DNA of 64,000 bases from Kangiellaceae bacterium (lineage in GTDB: Bacteria > Pseudomonadota > Gammaproteobacteria > Enterobacterales > Kangiellaceae): the NCBI GenBank assembly GCA_013373015.1, contig JABXIQ010000007.1, forward strand, positions 1 to 64,000. Direction: 5' to 3'. The notes beneath the pieces are model-generated. The model saw nothing but the letters and a program-made list of their open reading frames with translations, was not told the origin of the DNA and ran no database searches. The position numbers and the translations under genes are program-made. Positions 27,185 through 38,089 of the stretch are shown piece by piece (positions within the stretch are counted from its first letter, which is position 1; every line of letters starts with the position of its first letter).

Positions 27185-27285
27185 TTTTTATTCAATAACT
27201 TTGTTAGCTACGTGCTCAAGCCTCATCGAGCACTAATGCGCACTCAGAGCTCTGCGCGCGTAACTGTCGCGTTCTTGAATAAAAA
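27185..27285. repeat. Multi-stem inverted repeat after the thiolase gene
   Basis: Perfect 11-bp outer arms TTTTTATTCAA (27185-27195) and TTGAATAAAAA (27275-27285). Inside are GTGCTC/GAGCAC (27212-27217 and 27228-27233) and a GCGCA...TGCGC stem topped by the palindrome CAGAGCTCTG. As RNA this forms a multi-branched fold. It occupies most of the 158-bp gap before the next gene. Confidence 0.65.
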
Positions 27286-27335
27286 TTCTGCTTTTAAATT
27301 GTGCAATAAAATTACTTCTTTAAAGAGATGAATTT

Positions 27336-28472
27336 ATGATTCTTACTGAAGAACAAACCATGATTCAAGATATGGCAAGAGGTTATGTGCAAGAGCGCAT
27401 AGCTCCTTTCTCTGAAGAATGGGATAAAAATAAAACTTTCCCTGCTGAAGCCCTACAGGGTCTAGGTGAGCTTGGATTTTATGGCATGTTAGTGCCTGAG
27501 CAATGGGGTGGCAGTGAAATTGGTTATACTGCTGCAGCATTAGTTCTTGAAGAAATTGCAGCTGGTGATGGTGCCTGCTCTACCATTATTTCCGTTACCA
27601 ATTCTGTTGGTTGTATGCCGATATTGAACTTTGGTAATGACGAACAAAAAGAAAAGTTTTTGAAACCTTTGGCTTCGGGTCAAATGTTAGGAGCCTTTTG
27701 CTTAACGGAGCCTCACGCAGGTTCTGATGCAGCGGATTTAAGAACTAAAGCCGTCCTCGATGGCGACGAATACGTTTTAAATGGTGTTAAGCAATTTATT
27801 ACTTCAGGAAAAAATGGCGACGTGGCGATTGTATTTGCGGTAACTGACCCAAGTGCAGGTAAAAAAGGTATTAGTGCTTTTATCGTTCCGACCAATACGC
27901 CTGGTTATATCGTTGCTAACATTGAAGATAAGATGGGACAAAATGCTTCTGATACAGCTCAGATTGTATTAGAAGACTGCCGTATCCCTGCAGCCAACTT
28001 GTTAGGCGAAGAAGGTCAAGGTTATAAAATAGCCCTTTCCGGTTTAGAAGGTGGACGAATTGGTATCGCGGCGCAATGTGTTGGTATGGCACGCGCAGCT
28101 TATGAATATGCTTTACAATATGCCAAAGATCGTACTTCGTTTGGCAAGCCAATTTTCGAACATCAAGCTATTCAATTCAAGTTGGCGGAAATGGCGACTA
28201 AAGTTGATGCGGCACGCAATATGGTATTAAACGCGGCGCAACTACGTGATAATAATCTACCTTGCCTTAAAGAAGCCTGTATGGCTAAGTTATTTGCCTC
28301 TGAAGCAGCCGAAAAAGTTTGCTCAGATGCGATACAGGTCTTGGGTGGTTACGGCTATCTGCGAGAATTTCCTGTAGAACGAATTTATCGCGATGTGCGT
28401 ATTGCTCAAATATATGAAGGCACAAGTGAAGTGCAAAAAATGGTAATCGCTCGCGCAATTGCTAATGATTAA
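27336..28472 (+). CDS. Acyl-CoA dehydrogenase, short/branched-chain type
   Basis: 378 residues. FAD-binding motifs [20 protein letters not shown] and [17 protein letters not shown]; the catalytic Glu is in the C-terminal [20 protein letters not shown], as in short-chain and 2-methyl-branched-chain enzymes, unlike liuA. Isobutyryl- or 2-methylbutyryl-CoA (from valine and isoleucine) or butyryl-CoA are likely substrates. Its place between thiolase and liuB suggests general branched-chain acyl-CoA oxidation. The exact substrate cannot be read from sequence. Confidence 0.9.
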   Translation: MILTEEQTMIQDMARGYVQERIAPFSEEWDKNKTFPAEALQGLGELGFYGMLVPEQWGGSEIGYTAAALVLEEIAAGDGACSTIISVTNSVGCMPILNFGNDEQKEKFLKPLASGQMLGAFCLTEPHAGSDAADLRTKAVLDGDEYVLNGVKQFITSGKNGDVAIVFAVTDPSAGKKGISAFIVPTNTPGYIVANIEDKMGQNASDTAQIVLEDCRIPAANLLGEEGQGYKIALSGLEGGRIGIAAQCVGMARAAYEYALQYAKDRTSFGKPIFEHQAIQFKLAEMATKVDAARNMVLNAAQLRDNNLPCLKEACMAKLFASEAAEKVCSDAIQVLGGYGYLREFPVERIYRDVRIAQIYEGTSEVQKMVIARAIAND

Positions 28473-28504
28473 ATTAATCAAAGACTTTTTATCTAGGATC
28501 AGAA

Positions 28505-30115
28505 ATGCCAGTTATTAAATCTTCAATCAATCCCCGCAGCGCAGTATTTCAAGAAAATGCTGATGCAATGAGCGCGTTAGTCGATGACTTACGCGACAAG
28601 ATGGAATACATCACTCAAGGTGGTGGCGCAAAATATCAAGAGAAGCATTTATCGCGGGGCAAATTACTACCGCGCGATCGTGTTCGTAAACTGCTCGATG
28701 TTGGTTCGCCATTCCTTGAGATTTCTCAAATGGCTGCTTGGGATATGTATGACAACAAGGTTCCTGCTGCAGGTTTAATTGCTGGTATTGGACGTGTTTC
28801 AGGTATCGAATGCATGATCGTTGCTAATGACGCAACGGTCAAAGGCGGCACCTACTTTCCTGAAACGGTCAAGAAGCATTTGCGAGCACAAGAGATAGCC
28901 GAGCAAAATAATTTACCGTGTATTTATCTTGTAGATTCGGGCGGCGCCAACTTGCCGCAACAAGATGAAGTGTTCCCTGATAAAGACCATTTTGGTCGCA
29001 TCTTCTACAACCAAGCCAATATGTCGGCTAAAGGCATTCCGCAGATTGCTGTGGTTATGGGTTCTTGTACCGCTGGTGGAGCCTATGTTCCAGCAATGGC
29101 AGATGAATCAATTATTGTTAAAGAACAAGGCACTATATTCTTAGGTGGACCACCATTAGTAAAAGCCGCAACTGGAGAAGTTGTTTCTAGTGAAGATCTA
29201 GGTGGTGCTGACGTACATTGTAAAACCTCTGGCGTAACTGACCATTATGCAATCAATGATGAACACGCATTAAAACTAGCCCGTCAGGTAGTTAAGAACT
29301 TAAACCGTAAAAAAGCACCTTTTGTTACCATCGAAAAGCCTGTAGAACCACTCTACCCTGCTGAAGAGCTATATGGTGTGGTCAATAAGGATCCGCGTAA
29401 GCCATTCGATATTCGAGAAATTATTGCGCGCATCGTTGACGGATCTGAGCTAGATGAATTTAAAGCAATGTACGGCAACACGCTAATTTGCGGATTTGCT
29501 CGAATACATGGTTATCCAGTAGGTATCGTTGCTAATAATGGTATTTTATTCTCAGAATCAGCACAAAAAGGTGCTCACTTTATTGAACTCTGTTCGCAGC
29601 GCGGCATACCTCTGGTTTTCTTACAAAACATTACTGGCTTTATGGTTGGCCGCAAATATGAAAACGAAGGCATTGCTAAACATGGCGCAAAAATGGTGAC
29701 TGCGGTTGCATGTGCTCGCGTACCTAAATTCACGGTAATTATTGGCGGTAGTTTTGGTGCTGGTAACTACGGAATGTGTGGTCGTGCATACTCTCCTCGC
29801 TTCTTATGGATGTGGCCTAACTCACGAATTTCTGTGATGGGCGGCGAGCAAGCAGCAAACGTATTGGCGCAAATTAAGCGTGATAATTTTGAGCGGACTG
29901 GTCAACCAATGTGGTCTGAGGACGAAGAAAAAGCGTTCAAAAAGCCAATTGAAGATCAGTATGAAAAACAAGGACACCCTTATTATTCCAGCGCTAGACT
30001 GTGGGATGACGGTATTATTGATCCTGCTGATACTCGTATGGTGCTAGGTCTTGCACTCTCAACCGCTATGAACCAAGAAGCCGAAGAAACCAAGTTTGGC
30101 GTCTTTAGAATGTAG
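28505..30115 (+). CDS. liuB: Methylcrotonyl-CoA carboxylase, carboxyltransferase (beta) subunit
   Basis: 536 residues. Two crotonase-fold carboxyltransferase halves: [57 protein letters not shown], then the C-terminal [20 protein letters not shown] and [20 protein letters not shown]. It transfers CO2 from biotin to 3-methylcrotonyl-CoA, giving 3-methylglutaconyl-CoA. It is followed at once by liuC and liuD, the order seen in other liu operons. Confidence 0.96.
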   Translation: MPVIKSSINPRSAVFQENADAMSALVDDLRDKMEYITQGGGAKYQEKHLSRGKLLPRDRVRKLLDVGSPFLEISQMAAWDMYDNKVPAAGLIAGIGRVSGIECMIVANDATVKGGTYFPETVKKHLRAQEIAEQNNLPCIYLVDSGGANLPQQDEVFPDKDHFGRIFYNQANMSAKGIPQIAVVMGSCTAGGAYVPAMADESIIVKEQGTIFLGGPPLVKAATGEVVSSEDLGGADVHCKTSGVTDHYAINDEHALKLARQVVKNLNRKKAPFVTIEKPVEPLYPAEELYGVVNKDPRKPFDIREIIARIVDGSELDEFKAMYGNTLICGFARIHGYPVGIVANNGILFSESAQKGAHFIELCSQRGIPLVFLQNITGFMVGRKYENEGIAKHGAKMVTAVACARVPKFTVIIGGSFGAGNYGMCGRAYSPRFLWMWPNSRISVMGGEQAANVLAQIKRDNFERTGQPMWSEDEEKAFKKPIEDQYEKQGHPYYSSARLWDDGIIDPADTRMVLGLALSTAMNQEAEETKFGVFRM

Positions 30116-30126
30116 GAGTGTTAACA

Positions 30127-30957
30127 ATGCAAGAAGCACTAAAAATTTCTATTGATGAAAACACATTAGGTTCTGAAGGTCGCGGCGTGGGTTATATCAC
30201 ATTGACTCGCGGCGAAATTCATAATGCCTTTGATGATCAGCTCATTGCTGATTTAACATCTGCTTTTGAGGCAATGCAAAACAACGACGATGTTGAAGTT
30301 GTTGTGTTAAATGCTGAGGGTAAAAGTTTTTCTGCAGGCGCAGACTTAAACTGGATGCGCCGCATGGCTGATTACTCTTGGCAAGAAAACTTCCAAGACT
30401 CTCAAGCCTTAGCTAAATTGATGAACACGATTTACAGCATGAGCAAGCCTACTGTATGCATGGTACAAGGTGCTGCTTTTGGTGGTGGCGTAGGTTTAGT
30501 AGCTTGTTGCGATATTGTTATCGCATCTGAGCGCGCAAGCTTTTGTTTGTCAGAGGTTAAGTTAGGTTTAATTCCTGCTGTAATCAGCCCTTACGTTGTT
30601 AAAGCAATTGGTGAGCGTCAAGCACAACGCTATTTCTTAACGGCTGAACGTTTCAAAGCTCAACAAGCCAAAGATTTTGGTTTAGTCCATGAGGTAGTCG
30701 CCGAAGACGAATTACAAACCAAAACCGATGAAGTTATTAGCACCCTACTTTCTAATGGCCCGCAAGCAGTAGTCGCGGCAAAAGATTTAATTCGCGTGGT
30801 TGAAGGCAAAACTATTAATCAAGAATTAATGGATGAAACTGCTAAGCGCATCGCTGATATTAGAGCAAGCGAACAAGGTAAAGAAGGTTTAAACGCATTC
30901 TTAGAAAAGAGACCTGCCCTATGGTCTAAAGACAAAATGTCTAATGGCCAATCATAG
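30127..30957 (+). CDS. liuC: Methylglutaconyl-CoA hydratase
   Basis: 276 residues from the ATG at 30127, 8 nt after an AGGAG site; a GTG 9 nt upstream overlaps that site. Crotonase fold: SFSAGADLNWMRRMADY (oxyanion hole), GAAFGGGVGLVACCDIVIA and the SFCLSEVKLGLIPAVISPYV segment. It hydrates 3-methylglutaconyl-CoA to HMG-CoA. It lies 11 nt past liuB and 14 nt before liuD. Confidence 0.94.
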   Translation: MQEALKISIDENTLGSEGRGVGYITLTRGEIHNAFDDQLIADLTSAFEAMQNNDDVEVVVLNAEGKSFSAGADLNWMRRMADYSWQENFQDSQALAKLMNTIYSMSKPTVCMVQGAAFGGGVGLVACCDIVIASERASFCLSEVKLGLIPAVISPYVVKAIGERQAQRYFLTAERFKAQQAKDFGLVHEVVAEDELQTKTDEVISTLLSNGPQAVVAAKDLIRVVEGKTINQELMDETAKRIADIRASEQGKEGLNAFLEKRPALWSKDKMSNGQS

Positions 30958-30971
30958 GAGATTAAAGAATA

Positions 30972-32993
30972 ATGTTTACAAAAATATTAATTGCAAACCG
31001 TGGTGAAATTGCCTGCCGGGTCATAAAAACCGCACAAAAACTTGGCATAAAAACAGTTGCAGTTTATTCAGAAGCCGATAAAAATGCCATGCATGTGGCT
31101 ATGGCCGATGAAGCAATTTATTTAGGTCCAGCGCCAGCTCGTGACTCTTACCTGAAAGGCGACTTGATCATAGAAGCAGCTAAACAAACAGGTGCACAAG
31201 GTATTCATCCAGGTTATGGCTTCTTGTCGGAAAATGCAGACTTTGCTAAAGCCTGTTTTGCCAACGGCATCGAGTTTATTGGCCCGCCTGAAGGCGCAAT
31301 TATCGCTATGGGATCGAAATCTGCGGCCAAAGAAATCATGGAAAACGCTCAAGTACCATTGGTGCCTGGCTATCATGGTGAAAACCAAGAGCCTAAGTTC
31401 CTAAAATCTGAAGCCGATAAAATGGGTTATCCCGTTATCATTAAAGCTACCGCTGGTGGCGGTGGTAAAGGTATGCGCATTGTTTGGAAATCAGAAGACT
31501 TCACCGCAAACTTAGCATCTTGTAAACGTGAGTCAGCAGCCTCCTTTGGCGATGACCGTGTATTAGTAGAGAAGTACATTACCAAGCCACGCCACGTTGA
31601 AATTCAGGTGTTCGCAGATAAGCATGGTAATGCAGTACATTTATTTGAACGCGATTGTTCGGTTCAACGTCGCCATCAAAAGGTTATTGAAGAAGCACCA
31701 GCTCCAGGATTAAGTGAAACCACTCGTCATACCATGGGACAAGTGGCGATTCACGCTGCTCAAGCAATTGGTTATGTGGGCGCTGGTACGGTTGAGTTCT
31801 TGTACGATGAAGATGGTTCTTTCTACTTCATGGAAATGAATACTCGTCTTCAAGTTGAGCATCCTGTAACAGAATTAATTACTGGCCAAGATTTGGTAGA
31901 ATGGCAATTAAAAGTTGCTTCAGGCCAAGAGTTACCATTAACTCAAAATGAATTATCAATTAATGGTCATGCCTTTGAAGTCAGAATTTATGCCGAAGAT
32001 CCACGACAGGACTTCTTGCCCGCTACAGGTACTTTGCAGCACCTTGATACCCCCGCAGAAACTCAACACGTTCGCATTGATACAGGTGTTGGTCAAGGTG
32101 ATACGGTTTCAGTGCACTATGATCCAATGATTGCTAAGTTAATTGTTTGGGATCATGACCGTAATTCAGCGCTGGCTCGACTGCGTGGTGCTTTGGCTCA
32201 ATATCAAGTAGTTGGCGTTACCACTAATACTGAGTTTTTATCTGCTCTAGCCTCTAACCAAGCATTTGAAGATTTAGATTTAGATACTAACTTTATTGAA
32301 CGTCATAAAGACGACTTAATTATTGATGATTTAGCTGCTGACAATGATACTTTAGTTGCTGCGGCAATCTATCAAATTCTGAAACGCGAACAAAACGCGC
32401 AAGAAGTTGCAGCACAAAGTCATGATCCCTATTCTCCTTGGAGTCAAGTAACTGGCTGGCGTTTAAACACTGACAATCATCACGTATTAGATTACAAAGA
32501 CTTGGTGGATGGTATTGCCAACGATATATCGGTAACCGTTCATTTTAGAGGCACAGCACAAGAGCAAGCTTATTTGTTAGAACTTCCTTCTACAGAACTC
32601 AAAGTTTTGTCAGCTAAACTGGCTGGCCATGATTTACGTTTAGATGTTGAAGGCCGTCGTTTTAATGCCAAAGTAGTTGAAGACACTAACAAATTACATG
32701 TTTTTATCAATGGCAACTACCAGATGCTAGAAATTGTCGATAAAGGGCAAGCGGGAGAATCGAATGATGCAGGAGGTAGCTTAACAGCACCAATGCCCGG
32801 CACCATTATTGAAGTATTAGTTGAGGCTGGTGATGCGGTTGAAGCTGGACAACCATTGGTCATTTTAGAAGCCATGAAAATGGAACACACTATCAATTCG
32901 CCAAGCGCTGGTACGGTTGCGGAAGTAATGTACTCAGCGGGCGATTTGGTTGAAGATGGCGCAGAATTGCTATCTTTAGAGGCTGCGGAGTAA
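30972..32993 (+). CDS. liuD: Methylcrotonyl-CoA carboxylase, biotin (alpha) subunit
   Basis: 673 residues. Biotin carboxylase domain 1-450 ([23 protein letters not shown]-binding [30 protein letters not shown] and QVEHPVTE), a linker, and a C-terminal biotinyl domain with EAMKMEH, whose Lys is biotinylated. It carboxylates biotin with bicarbonate and ATP and hands CO2 to LiuB. An AGGAG site precedes the start. liuE follows 5 nt later. Confidence 0.96.
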   Translation: MFTKILIANRGEIACRVIKTAQKLGIKTVAVYSEADKNAMHVAMADEAIYLGPAPARDSYLKGDLIIEAAKQTGAQGIHPGYGFLSENADFAKACFANGIEFIGPPEGAIIAMGSKSAAKEIMENAQVPLVPGYHGENQEPKFLKSEADKMGYPVIIKATAGGGGKGMRIVWKSEDFTANLASCKRESAASFGDDRVLVEKYITKPRHVEIQVFADKHGNAVHLFERDCSVQRRHQKVIEEAPAPGLSETTRHTMGQVAIHAAQAIGYVGAGTVEFLYDEDGSFYFMEMNTRLQVEHPVTELITGQDLVEWQLKVASGQELPLTQNELSINGHAFEVRIYAEDPRQDFLPATGTLQHLDTPAETQHVRIDTGVGQGDTVSVHYDPMIAKLIVWDHDRNSALARLRGALAQYQVVGVTTNTEFLSALASNQAFEDLDLDTNFIERHKDDLIIDDLAADNDTLVAAAIYQILKREQNAQEVAAQSHDPYSPWSQVTGWRLNTDNHHVLDYKDLVDGIANDISVTVHFRGTAQEQAYLLELPSTELKVLSAKLAGHDLRLDVEGRRFNAKVVEDTNKLHVFINGNYQMLEIVDKGQAGESNDAGGSLTAPMPGTIIEVLVEAGDAVEAGQPLVILEAMKMEHTINSPSAGTVAEVMYSAGDLVEDGAELLSLEAAE

Positions 32994-32998
32994 TCGCT

Positions 32999-33934
32999 AT
33001 GGTCATGGTGTCGGAAAATCCAATCCTACCTTCACGAGTTAAAATCGTGGAGATGGGACCAAGAGATGGTTTGCAAAATGAAAAGCAGCCCGTTTCTACC
33101 GAAGTTAAATTAGAACTTATCAAGCGTTTGATGGATGCTGGTGAAAAACATATTGAAGCCACAGCTTTTGTTTCGCCTAAATGGGTACCGCAAATGGCGG
33201 ATCACAATGAAATCATGCAAGGTTTGAAAAGCCTAGACAATGCTGATGACATAATGTTTCCCGTGCTTACACCAAACCTTAGAGGTTTTGAAGCTGCTTT
33301 AGCAGGCGGTGCTAAAGAAGTGGCGGTTTTCGCTGCGGCTTCTGAGAGCTTTTCACAAAAAAATATCAATTGCTCGATAGCGGAATCTATTGAGCGCTTT
33401 AAGCCAGTCATGACCGCGGCTAAAGAAAATGATGTTCTAGTTCGCGGCTATGTATCTTGTGTATTAGGCTGCCCTTTTGAAGGTGACATTGCGCCAGAAA
33501 AAGTTGCAGAAGTAGCGAAAGCACTATACGACTTAGGTTGTTACGAAATATCATTAGGCGATACCATTGGCACAGGCACACCAGCCAAAGCACAGGCGAT
33601 GATTAAAGAAGTAGCAAAATATGTTCCGATAAACCATTTGGCTTGCCACTTCCACGATACTTATGGTCAAGCTCTAGCAAATATTTATGCTTGTCTAGAA
33701 TTAGGTGTTTCAACTATTGATAGCTCCGTTGCTGGAATCGGTGGCTGCCCTTATGCCCCAGGAGCTACTGGTAATGTTGCTACCGAGGACGTAGTTTATA
33801 TGCTCAATGGTTTAGGCATTGAAACAGGTATAGATTTAGACAAATTAGTTGATGCAGGCGTATTTATTTCTGATGCACTTGGTAGAAAGCCTGTATCCAA
33901 TGCAGCTAATGCAATTCTTGCTAAAAGAACTTAA
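32999..33934 (+). CDS. liuE: Hydroxymethylglutaryl-CoA lyase
   Basis: 311 residues. TIM-barrel HMG-CoA lyase: [20 protein letters not shown] (metal-binding Asp), [37 protein letters not shown] (metal-binding His) and [20 protein letters not shown] with the catalytic Cys. It cleaves HMG-CoA into acetoacetate and acetyl-CoA, completing leucine breakdown. A GGAG site within the end of liuD serves the ATG. Its stop overlaps by one base the ATG of the next small membrane gene. Confidence 0.96.
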   Translation: MVMVSENPILPSRVKIVEMGPRDGLQNEKQPVSTEVKLELIKRLMDAGEKHIEATAFVSPKWVPQMADHNEIMQGLKSLDNADDIMFPVLTPNLRGFEAALAGGAKEVAVFAAASESFSQKNINCSIAESIERFKPVMTAAKENDVLVRGYVSCVLGCPFEGDIAPEKVAEVAKALYDLGCYEISLGDTIGTGTPAKAQAMIKEVAKYVPINHLACHFHDTYGQALANIYACLELGVSTIDSSVAGIGGCPYAPGATGNVATEDVVYMLNGLGIETGIDLDKLVDAGVFISDALGRKPVSNAANAILAKRT

Positions 33935-34242
33935 TGGATTTTATTTATTCTTATTTGTTACCATCAGCATCAATTATAATTTTGCTGATATTGATTTATC
34001 CAACTTGGGATAAATTTTTAAAAAGAAAATACCAAAAATATGTAGTTATAACCTTTATAAACTATGGGTTTATTGCAACACCTGCATACTTTCTGCTTGT
34101 TGGATATTTTAAGTTTATTACTGTAAGTGAATTGGACAACCCTATAATAATAAACCTTTTTATTATAGGCAGTTTTATTACTTACAAAAGCATACGATTA
34201 ACAATTGACTATTATAGAGGTAAAACCGATGTCAGGTTTTAA
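33934..34242 (+). CDS. Small AT-rich membrane protein between liuE and the CoA-transferase
   Basis: 102 residues with three predicted membrane helices (about 6-25, 38-60 and 72-90) and basic loops ([10 protein letters not shown]). No family recognised. The ATG overlaps the liuE stop (TAATG) and the 3' end overlaps the CoA-transferase start by 14 nt, so it is translationally coupled on both sides. It looks much richer in A and T than the adjacent liu genes. An inserted foreign or fast-evolving gene is possible. Confidence 0.65.
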   Translation: MDFIYSYLLPSASIIILLILIYPTWDKFLKRKYQKYVVITFINYGFIATPAYFLLVGYFKFITVSELDNPIIINLFIIGSFITYKSIRLTIDYYRGKTDVRF

Positions 34243-34942
34243 TAAAGTCGTAACAAGTTACGAAGAAGCCTTAGCTGGCTTTACAGACAATATGACCGTA
34301 ATGGTCGGAGGCTTTGGCCTTTGCGGTATTCCAGAAGGTTTGATTGAGCAAGTGAATAAGCTTGGCTCTACAGGCTTAACCGCTATCTCAAACAATGCGG
34401 GCGTTGATGGTTTTGGTTTAGGCAAATGGTTAGAAAAACGCCAAATCTCAACCATGATCGGCTCTTACGTTGGTGAAAACGAGTTATTTGAGAAACTATT
34501 ACTGTCTGGTGAAATGGAAGTAATTCTAACGCCGCAAGGTACTCTAGCTGAAAAAATTCGTGCTGGCGGCGCTGGCATCCCAGCATTTTTCACAGCAACT
34601 GGTTATGGCACGGATGTTGCCAATGGCAAAGAAACCCGTGAAATTGATGGTCGTCATTACGTTTTAGAGCCATCACTAACCGCTGATTTTGCTTTGGTTA
34701 AAGCATGGAAAGCCGACACTATGGGCAACTTAATTTTCCGCAAAACAGCTATGAACTTTAATCCAATGATGGCAACTGCTGGTAAAATCACTGTTGCAGA
34801 AGTTGAAGAAATTGTTGAGCCTGGTGAATTGGATCCCAACTATATCCACACCCCTGGTATTTATGTTCAACGCGTGATCAAAGGTCAATTTGAAAAACGC
34901 ATTGAACAAAGAACTGTAAAACCTTCTCATCAAGAATCATAA
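34229..34942 (+). CDS. scoA: Succinyl-CoA:3-ketoacid CoA-transferase, subunit A
   Basis: 237 residues from the ATG at 34229, which has a GAGG site; an in-frame upstream ATG would add 8 residues inside the previous gene. The family start [18 protein letters not shown] is followed by [17 protein letters not shown] and [19 protein letters not shown]. With subunit B it activates acetoacetate from succinyl-CoA, giving acetoacetyl-CoA for the thiolase. 11 nt before scoB. Confidence 0.94.
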   Translation: MSGFNKVVTSYEEALAGFTDNMTVMVGGFGLCGIPEGLIEQVNKLGSTGLTAISNNAGVDGFGLGKWLEKRQISTMIGSYVGENELFEKLLLSGEMEVILTPQGTLAEKIRAGGAGIPAFFTATGYGTDVANGKETREIDGRHYVLEPSLTADFALVKAWKADTMGNLIFRKTAMNFNPMMATAGKITVAEVEEIVEPGELDPNYIHTPGIYVQRVIKGQFEKRIEQRTVKPSHQES

Positions 34943-34953
34943 GGAGCACTCAG

Positions 34954-35610
34954 ATGGCATTAACTCGTGATCAAATCGCCATGCGAGTGGCGCAAGAATT
35001 ACAAGACGGTTATTACGTTAATCTTGGTATTGGTATCCCTACCCTAGTCGCGAACTATATACCTGAAGGCATGGAAGTTATGTTGCAATCAGAGAATGGT
35101 TTATTGGGCATGGGTGAGTTTCCAACAGAAGAAACTATCGATCCTGATTTAATCAATGCTGGTAAGCAAACAGTAACGGCTGTTACTGGTGCAGCTTATT
35201 TCTCATCAGCGGAAAGCTTTGCCATGATCCGCGGTGGTCATGTGGATTTAACCGTACTAGGCGCCTTTGAAGTGGATCAAGAAGGTAACATTGCTTCTTG
35301 GATGATCCCTGGCAAGTTAGTTAAAGGTATGGGCGGCGCTATGGATTTAGTAGCTGGCGCTGAAAACATTATCGTAACCATGACTCACGCCAACAAGCAC
35401 GGTGTCTCTAAAATCTTGAAGAAATGTACATTACCGCTCACTGGAGCTGGTTGTATTAAACGTGTGATTACTGAATTAGCTTTCATGGAAATCAAAGATG
35501 GTGCATTCCATTTATTAGAACGCGCTCCAGGTGTTTCTGTTGAAGAAATTCAAGCCTTAACTGAAGCGGATTTGGTGATTCCAGAGCATGTACCAGAGAT
35601 GAAGGTTTAA
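34954..35610 (+). CDS. scoB: Succinyl-CoA:3-ketoacid CoA-transferase, subunit B
   Basis: 218 residues. Starts MALTRDQIAMRVAQELQDGY; YVNLGIGIPTLVANYIPEG and the catalytic Glu in LQSENGLLGMG are conserved, as is GGHVDLTVLGAFEVD. It completes the CoA-transferase with scoA. A GGAG ribosome site lies 7 nt upstream. It is the last gene of the liu operon and is followed by a strong terminator. Confidence 0.95.
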   Translation: MALTRDQIAMRVAQELQDGYYVNLGIGIPTLVANYIPEGMEVMLQSENGLLGMGEFPTEETIDPDLINAGKQTVTAVTGAAYFSSAESFAMIRGGHVDLTVLGAFEVDQEGNIASWMIPGKLVKGMGGAMDLVAGAENIIVTMTHANKHGVSKILKKCTLPLTGAGCIKRVITELAFMEIKDGAFHLLERAPGVSVEEIQALTEADLVIPEHVPEMKV

Positions 35611-35629
35611 CTTCACTTATTAACATTTT

Positions 35630-35654
35630 AAGCCAGCAAATTGCTGGCTTTTTT
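35630..35654 (+). terminator. liu operon terminator
   Basis: Stem AAGCCAGC / GCTGGCTT with an AAATT loop and a T6 tail. Confidence 0.92.
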
Positions 35655-35767
35655 ATCAAAAAAATGATTTACAAGCGCTTACATTTTAACAAATAGAAAC
35701 CCTAGGATTTTCGGATAATTTGTTTATTATGTAGGGCATGATTTTATGGGGAAATTTAGGATAGATT

Positions 35768-37930
35768 ATGAAAAAACTACTTATTTCAGCAGCTTTATCT
35801 GTAGCTGCATTGCCATTAGCTGCCGATGAAGGCATGTGGCAACCACATCAACTACCAAGTCTTAAAAAAGAGCTTAAAAAGGCTGGCCTGAAGTTAAATC
35901 CAAACGATTTAACGGAGTTAACTGAGTTCCCAATGGGAGCGATTGTTAGTTTGGGTGGTTGTTCAGCGGCTTTTTTATCTGATAAAGGCTTAGTTGCAAC
36001 TAACCATCACTGCACCTACGGCAGTATTCAGTTCAATTCTACGGCAGAAAACAACCTTATCGAAAAAGGCTTTTTAGCAAAAGAGTTAAAAGAAGAACTT
36101 AAAGCTGCACCAGGTAGTCGCGTGTATGTCACTGAACAAGTGGATAATGTCACTGACAAAGTATTGGCTAATATTGATGCTCAAATGAGTGGTATTGATC
36201 GTTATAAAGCAATAGAAAGTAAGCAAAAGCAATTAATTTCTGAGTGTGAATCGGAAGAAGGTTACCGCTGTCGTGTGAGCGCTTTCCACGGTGGTTTGGA
36301 ATATTATTTAATTAAACAGATGGAAATCAAGGACGTTCGTTTAGTCTATGCACCAGCGGGTGCTATTGGTAAATACGGCGGTGATATCGATAACTGGATG
36401 TGGCCACGTCATACAGGCGACTTTTCTTTCTATCGCGCTTATGTCAGCAAAGACGGCAAACCCGTTGAATACTCAGAAGGTAATGTGCCATACAAACCTA
36501 AGCATTTCTTAACAGTTAATGCAAACGGTGTTGATGATGGCGATTTCGTAATGATCGCTGGCTATCCTGGTAGCACCAATCGTTACCGCACCAGTGTTGA
36601 GGTCAAGAATCAATTTGAGTGGTACTACCCTACTTTCCGCAAATTAGTTCATAACTATATTGATATTATTGAGAAAAATGCACCAGAAGGCTCTGATGCG
36701 CGAGTTAAATATGCGTCAACCTTAGCCAGTTTGAACAATGTTGAAAAAAACTGGGGCAGTATGATCGAAAGTTATGGCAAAGGTGATTTCTATCATCGAA
36801 AAGTCGATACAGAAAACAAACTGAACAACTGGTTAGACTCTGATGATGAAATGCGTGCGAAACATCAAAGCTCAATTGATGCCTTAAACCAACTAATTTT
36901 AGTAAATCAAAAAGATCAAGAAACCAACATGAAACTTTGGGCAATGGGACGAGACGCCTTAAGCTCAACAGCGGCAAATTTATATCGCCTTGCGTTAGAA
37001 AAGCAAAAGCCTGATGCAGAGCGTGAGCCTGGTTATCAAGAGCGTGATATGACGCGCTTTGCAGAAGGTTTAAAGCGTTTCAACCGTCGTTGGGATGCGG
37101 ATGTGGCCAAGGCGCTCTATAATTTCTTTATTGCTGAGTATGCCACCTTACCGATGGATCAACGTGTGAAAAGCTTTGATACAGCGATGGGCATTGGAGA
37201 GACCTTTGATGCGCAGAAATTTGCAAAGACTATCGACTCAATGTTCGAAAAAACCAAGTTAACTGATGAAGCCGTTCGCCTAGCTTGGATGGACAAATCT
37301 GTAGAAGATTTCAATAAATCAGATGATCCGTTTATTCAGTTGGCAGTTGCAACTTATGAAGAAAACTATCAGCGCGAACTTGAAAACAAGCAACGTTCAG
37401 GTCAGTTCCAACAATTACGTCCTAAATATATGGCGGCTATGATTGATTTCTATGATCACTTAGACAAGCCCATTTATGCGGACGCCAACAGTACTTTGCG
37501 CGTAACTTACGGCAATGTAAAAGGCTACTCACCGAAAGATGGCATCTATGCAACGCCATTCACCACCCTTGAAGGTTTGTTGGCAAAACATACTGGCGAA
37601 GAACCCTTCAACTCTCCAGAAGCCCAAAATCAGCTTATAAAGAGCAAAGATTATGGAAAATACCTTGATAAAAACCTAGGTTCGGTACAAGTTAACTACT
37701 TAACAACAGTGGATATTACTGGCGGTAACTCAGGCTCTTCAACGTTAAATGATAAAGCTGAATTTGTCGGTCTTGTATTCGACGGTAACTACGAGTCCAT
37801 TATTGGCGATTGGGATTATGATGCAAATTTAAAACGCGGTATTCATGTCTCCAGCGCCTATATGTTGTGGGTTATGGAACATATTGATAATGCTCATAAT
37901 TTAATAGAAGAGATGAAAATAGTTAGATAA
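35768..37930 (+). CDS. S46-family dipeptidyl-peptidase, DPP7 type
   Basis: 720 residues, typical for S46. Signal peptide 1-19. Chymotrypsin-like active site: His in VATNHHC (80-81), Asp in the GGDIDNWMWPRHTGDF region (206-218) and nucleophile S655 in GGNSGSS. The residue 18 after the serine is G673, which in DPP7 gives broad hydrophobic specificity; DPP11 has Arg there and prefers acidic residues. It would release dipeptides in the periplasm from N-termini of extracellular peptides, feeding amino acid catabolism such as the adjacent liu pathway. It is preceded by its own leader and followed by a terminator. Confidence 0.93.
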   Translation: MKKLLISAALSVAALPLAADEGMWQPHQLPSLKKELKKAGLKLNPNDLTELTEFPMGAIVSLGGCSAAFLSDKGLVATNHHCTYGSIQFNSTAENNLIEKGFLAKELKEELKAAPGSRVYVTEQVDNVTDKVLANIDAQMSGIDRYKAIESKQKQLISECESEEGYRCRVSAFHGGLEYYLIKQMEIKDVRLVYAPAGAIGKYGGDIDNWMWPRHTGDFSFYRAYVSKDGKPVEYSEGNVPYKPKHFLTVNANGVDDGDFVMIAGYPGSTNRYRTSVEVKNQFEWYYPTFRKLVHNYIDIIEKNAPEGSDARVKYASTLASLNNVEKNWGSMIESYGKGDFYHRKVDTENKLNNWLDSDDEMRAKHQSSIDALNQLILVNQKDQETNMKLWAMGRDALSSTAANLYRLALEKQKPDAEREPGYQERDMTRFAEGLKRFNRRWDADVAKALYNFFIAEYATLPMDQRVKSFDTAMGIGETFDAQKFAKTIDSMFEKTKLTDEAVRLAWMDKSVEDFNKSDDPFIQLAVATYEENYQRELENKQRSGQFQQLRPKYMAAMIDFYDHLDKPIYADANSTLRVTYGNVKGYSPKDGIYATPFTTLEGLLAKHTGEEPFNSPEAQNQLIKSKDYGKYLDKNLGSVQVNYLTTVDITGGNSGSSTLNDKAEFVGLVFDGNYESIIGDWDYDANLKRGIHVSSAYMLWVMEHIDNAHNLIEEMKIVR

Positions 37931-37969
37931 GCTATTGAATTATTATTTTTAATTAGTTTTTCTAATATA

Positions 37970-37996
37970 AAGCCAGCATTCTACGCTGGCTTTTTT
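37970..37996 (+). terminator. Terminator of the S46 peptidase gene
   Basis: Stem AAGCCAGC / GCTGGCTT with a 7-nt loop and T6. The arms are identical to those of the liu terminator. Confidence 0.92.
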
Positions 37997-38089
37997 GTGC
38001 GAATATTAAACAATGTTTACAATTAGATACAAGTAACTCGCTTATAATAGCGCCTCATTAAAGCTCTTATTGTTTTGAGGCTCTTGCAC

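Noticed and set aside
27185-27285. Integron attC site or insertion sequence
   Set aside because: The arms are paired and structured, but there is no integrase, cassette array, transposase or target-site duplication.
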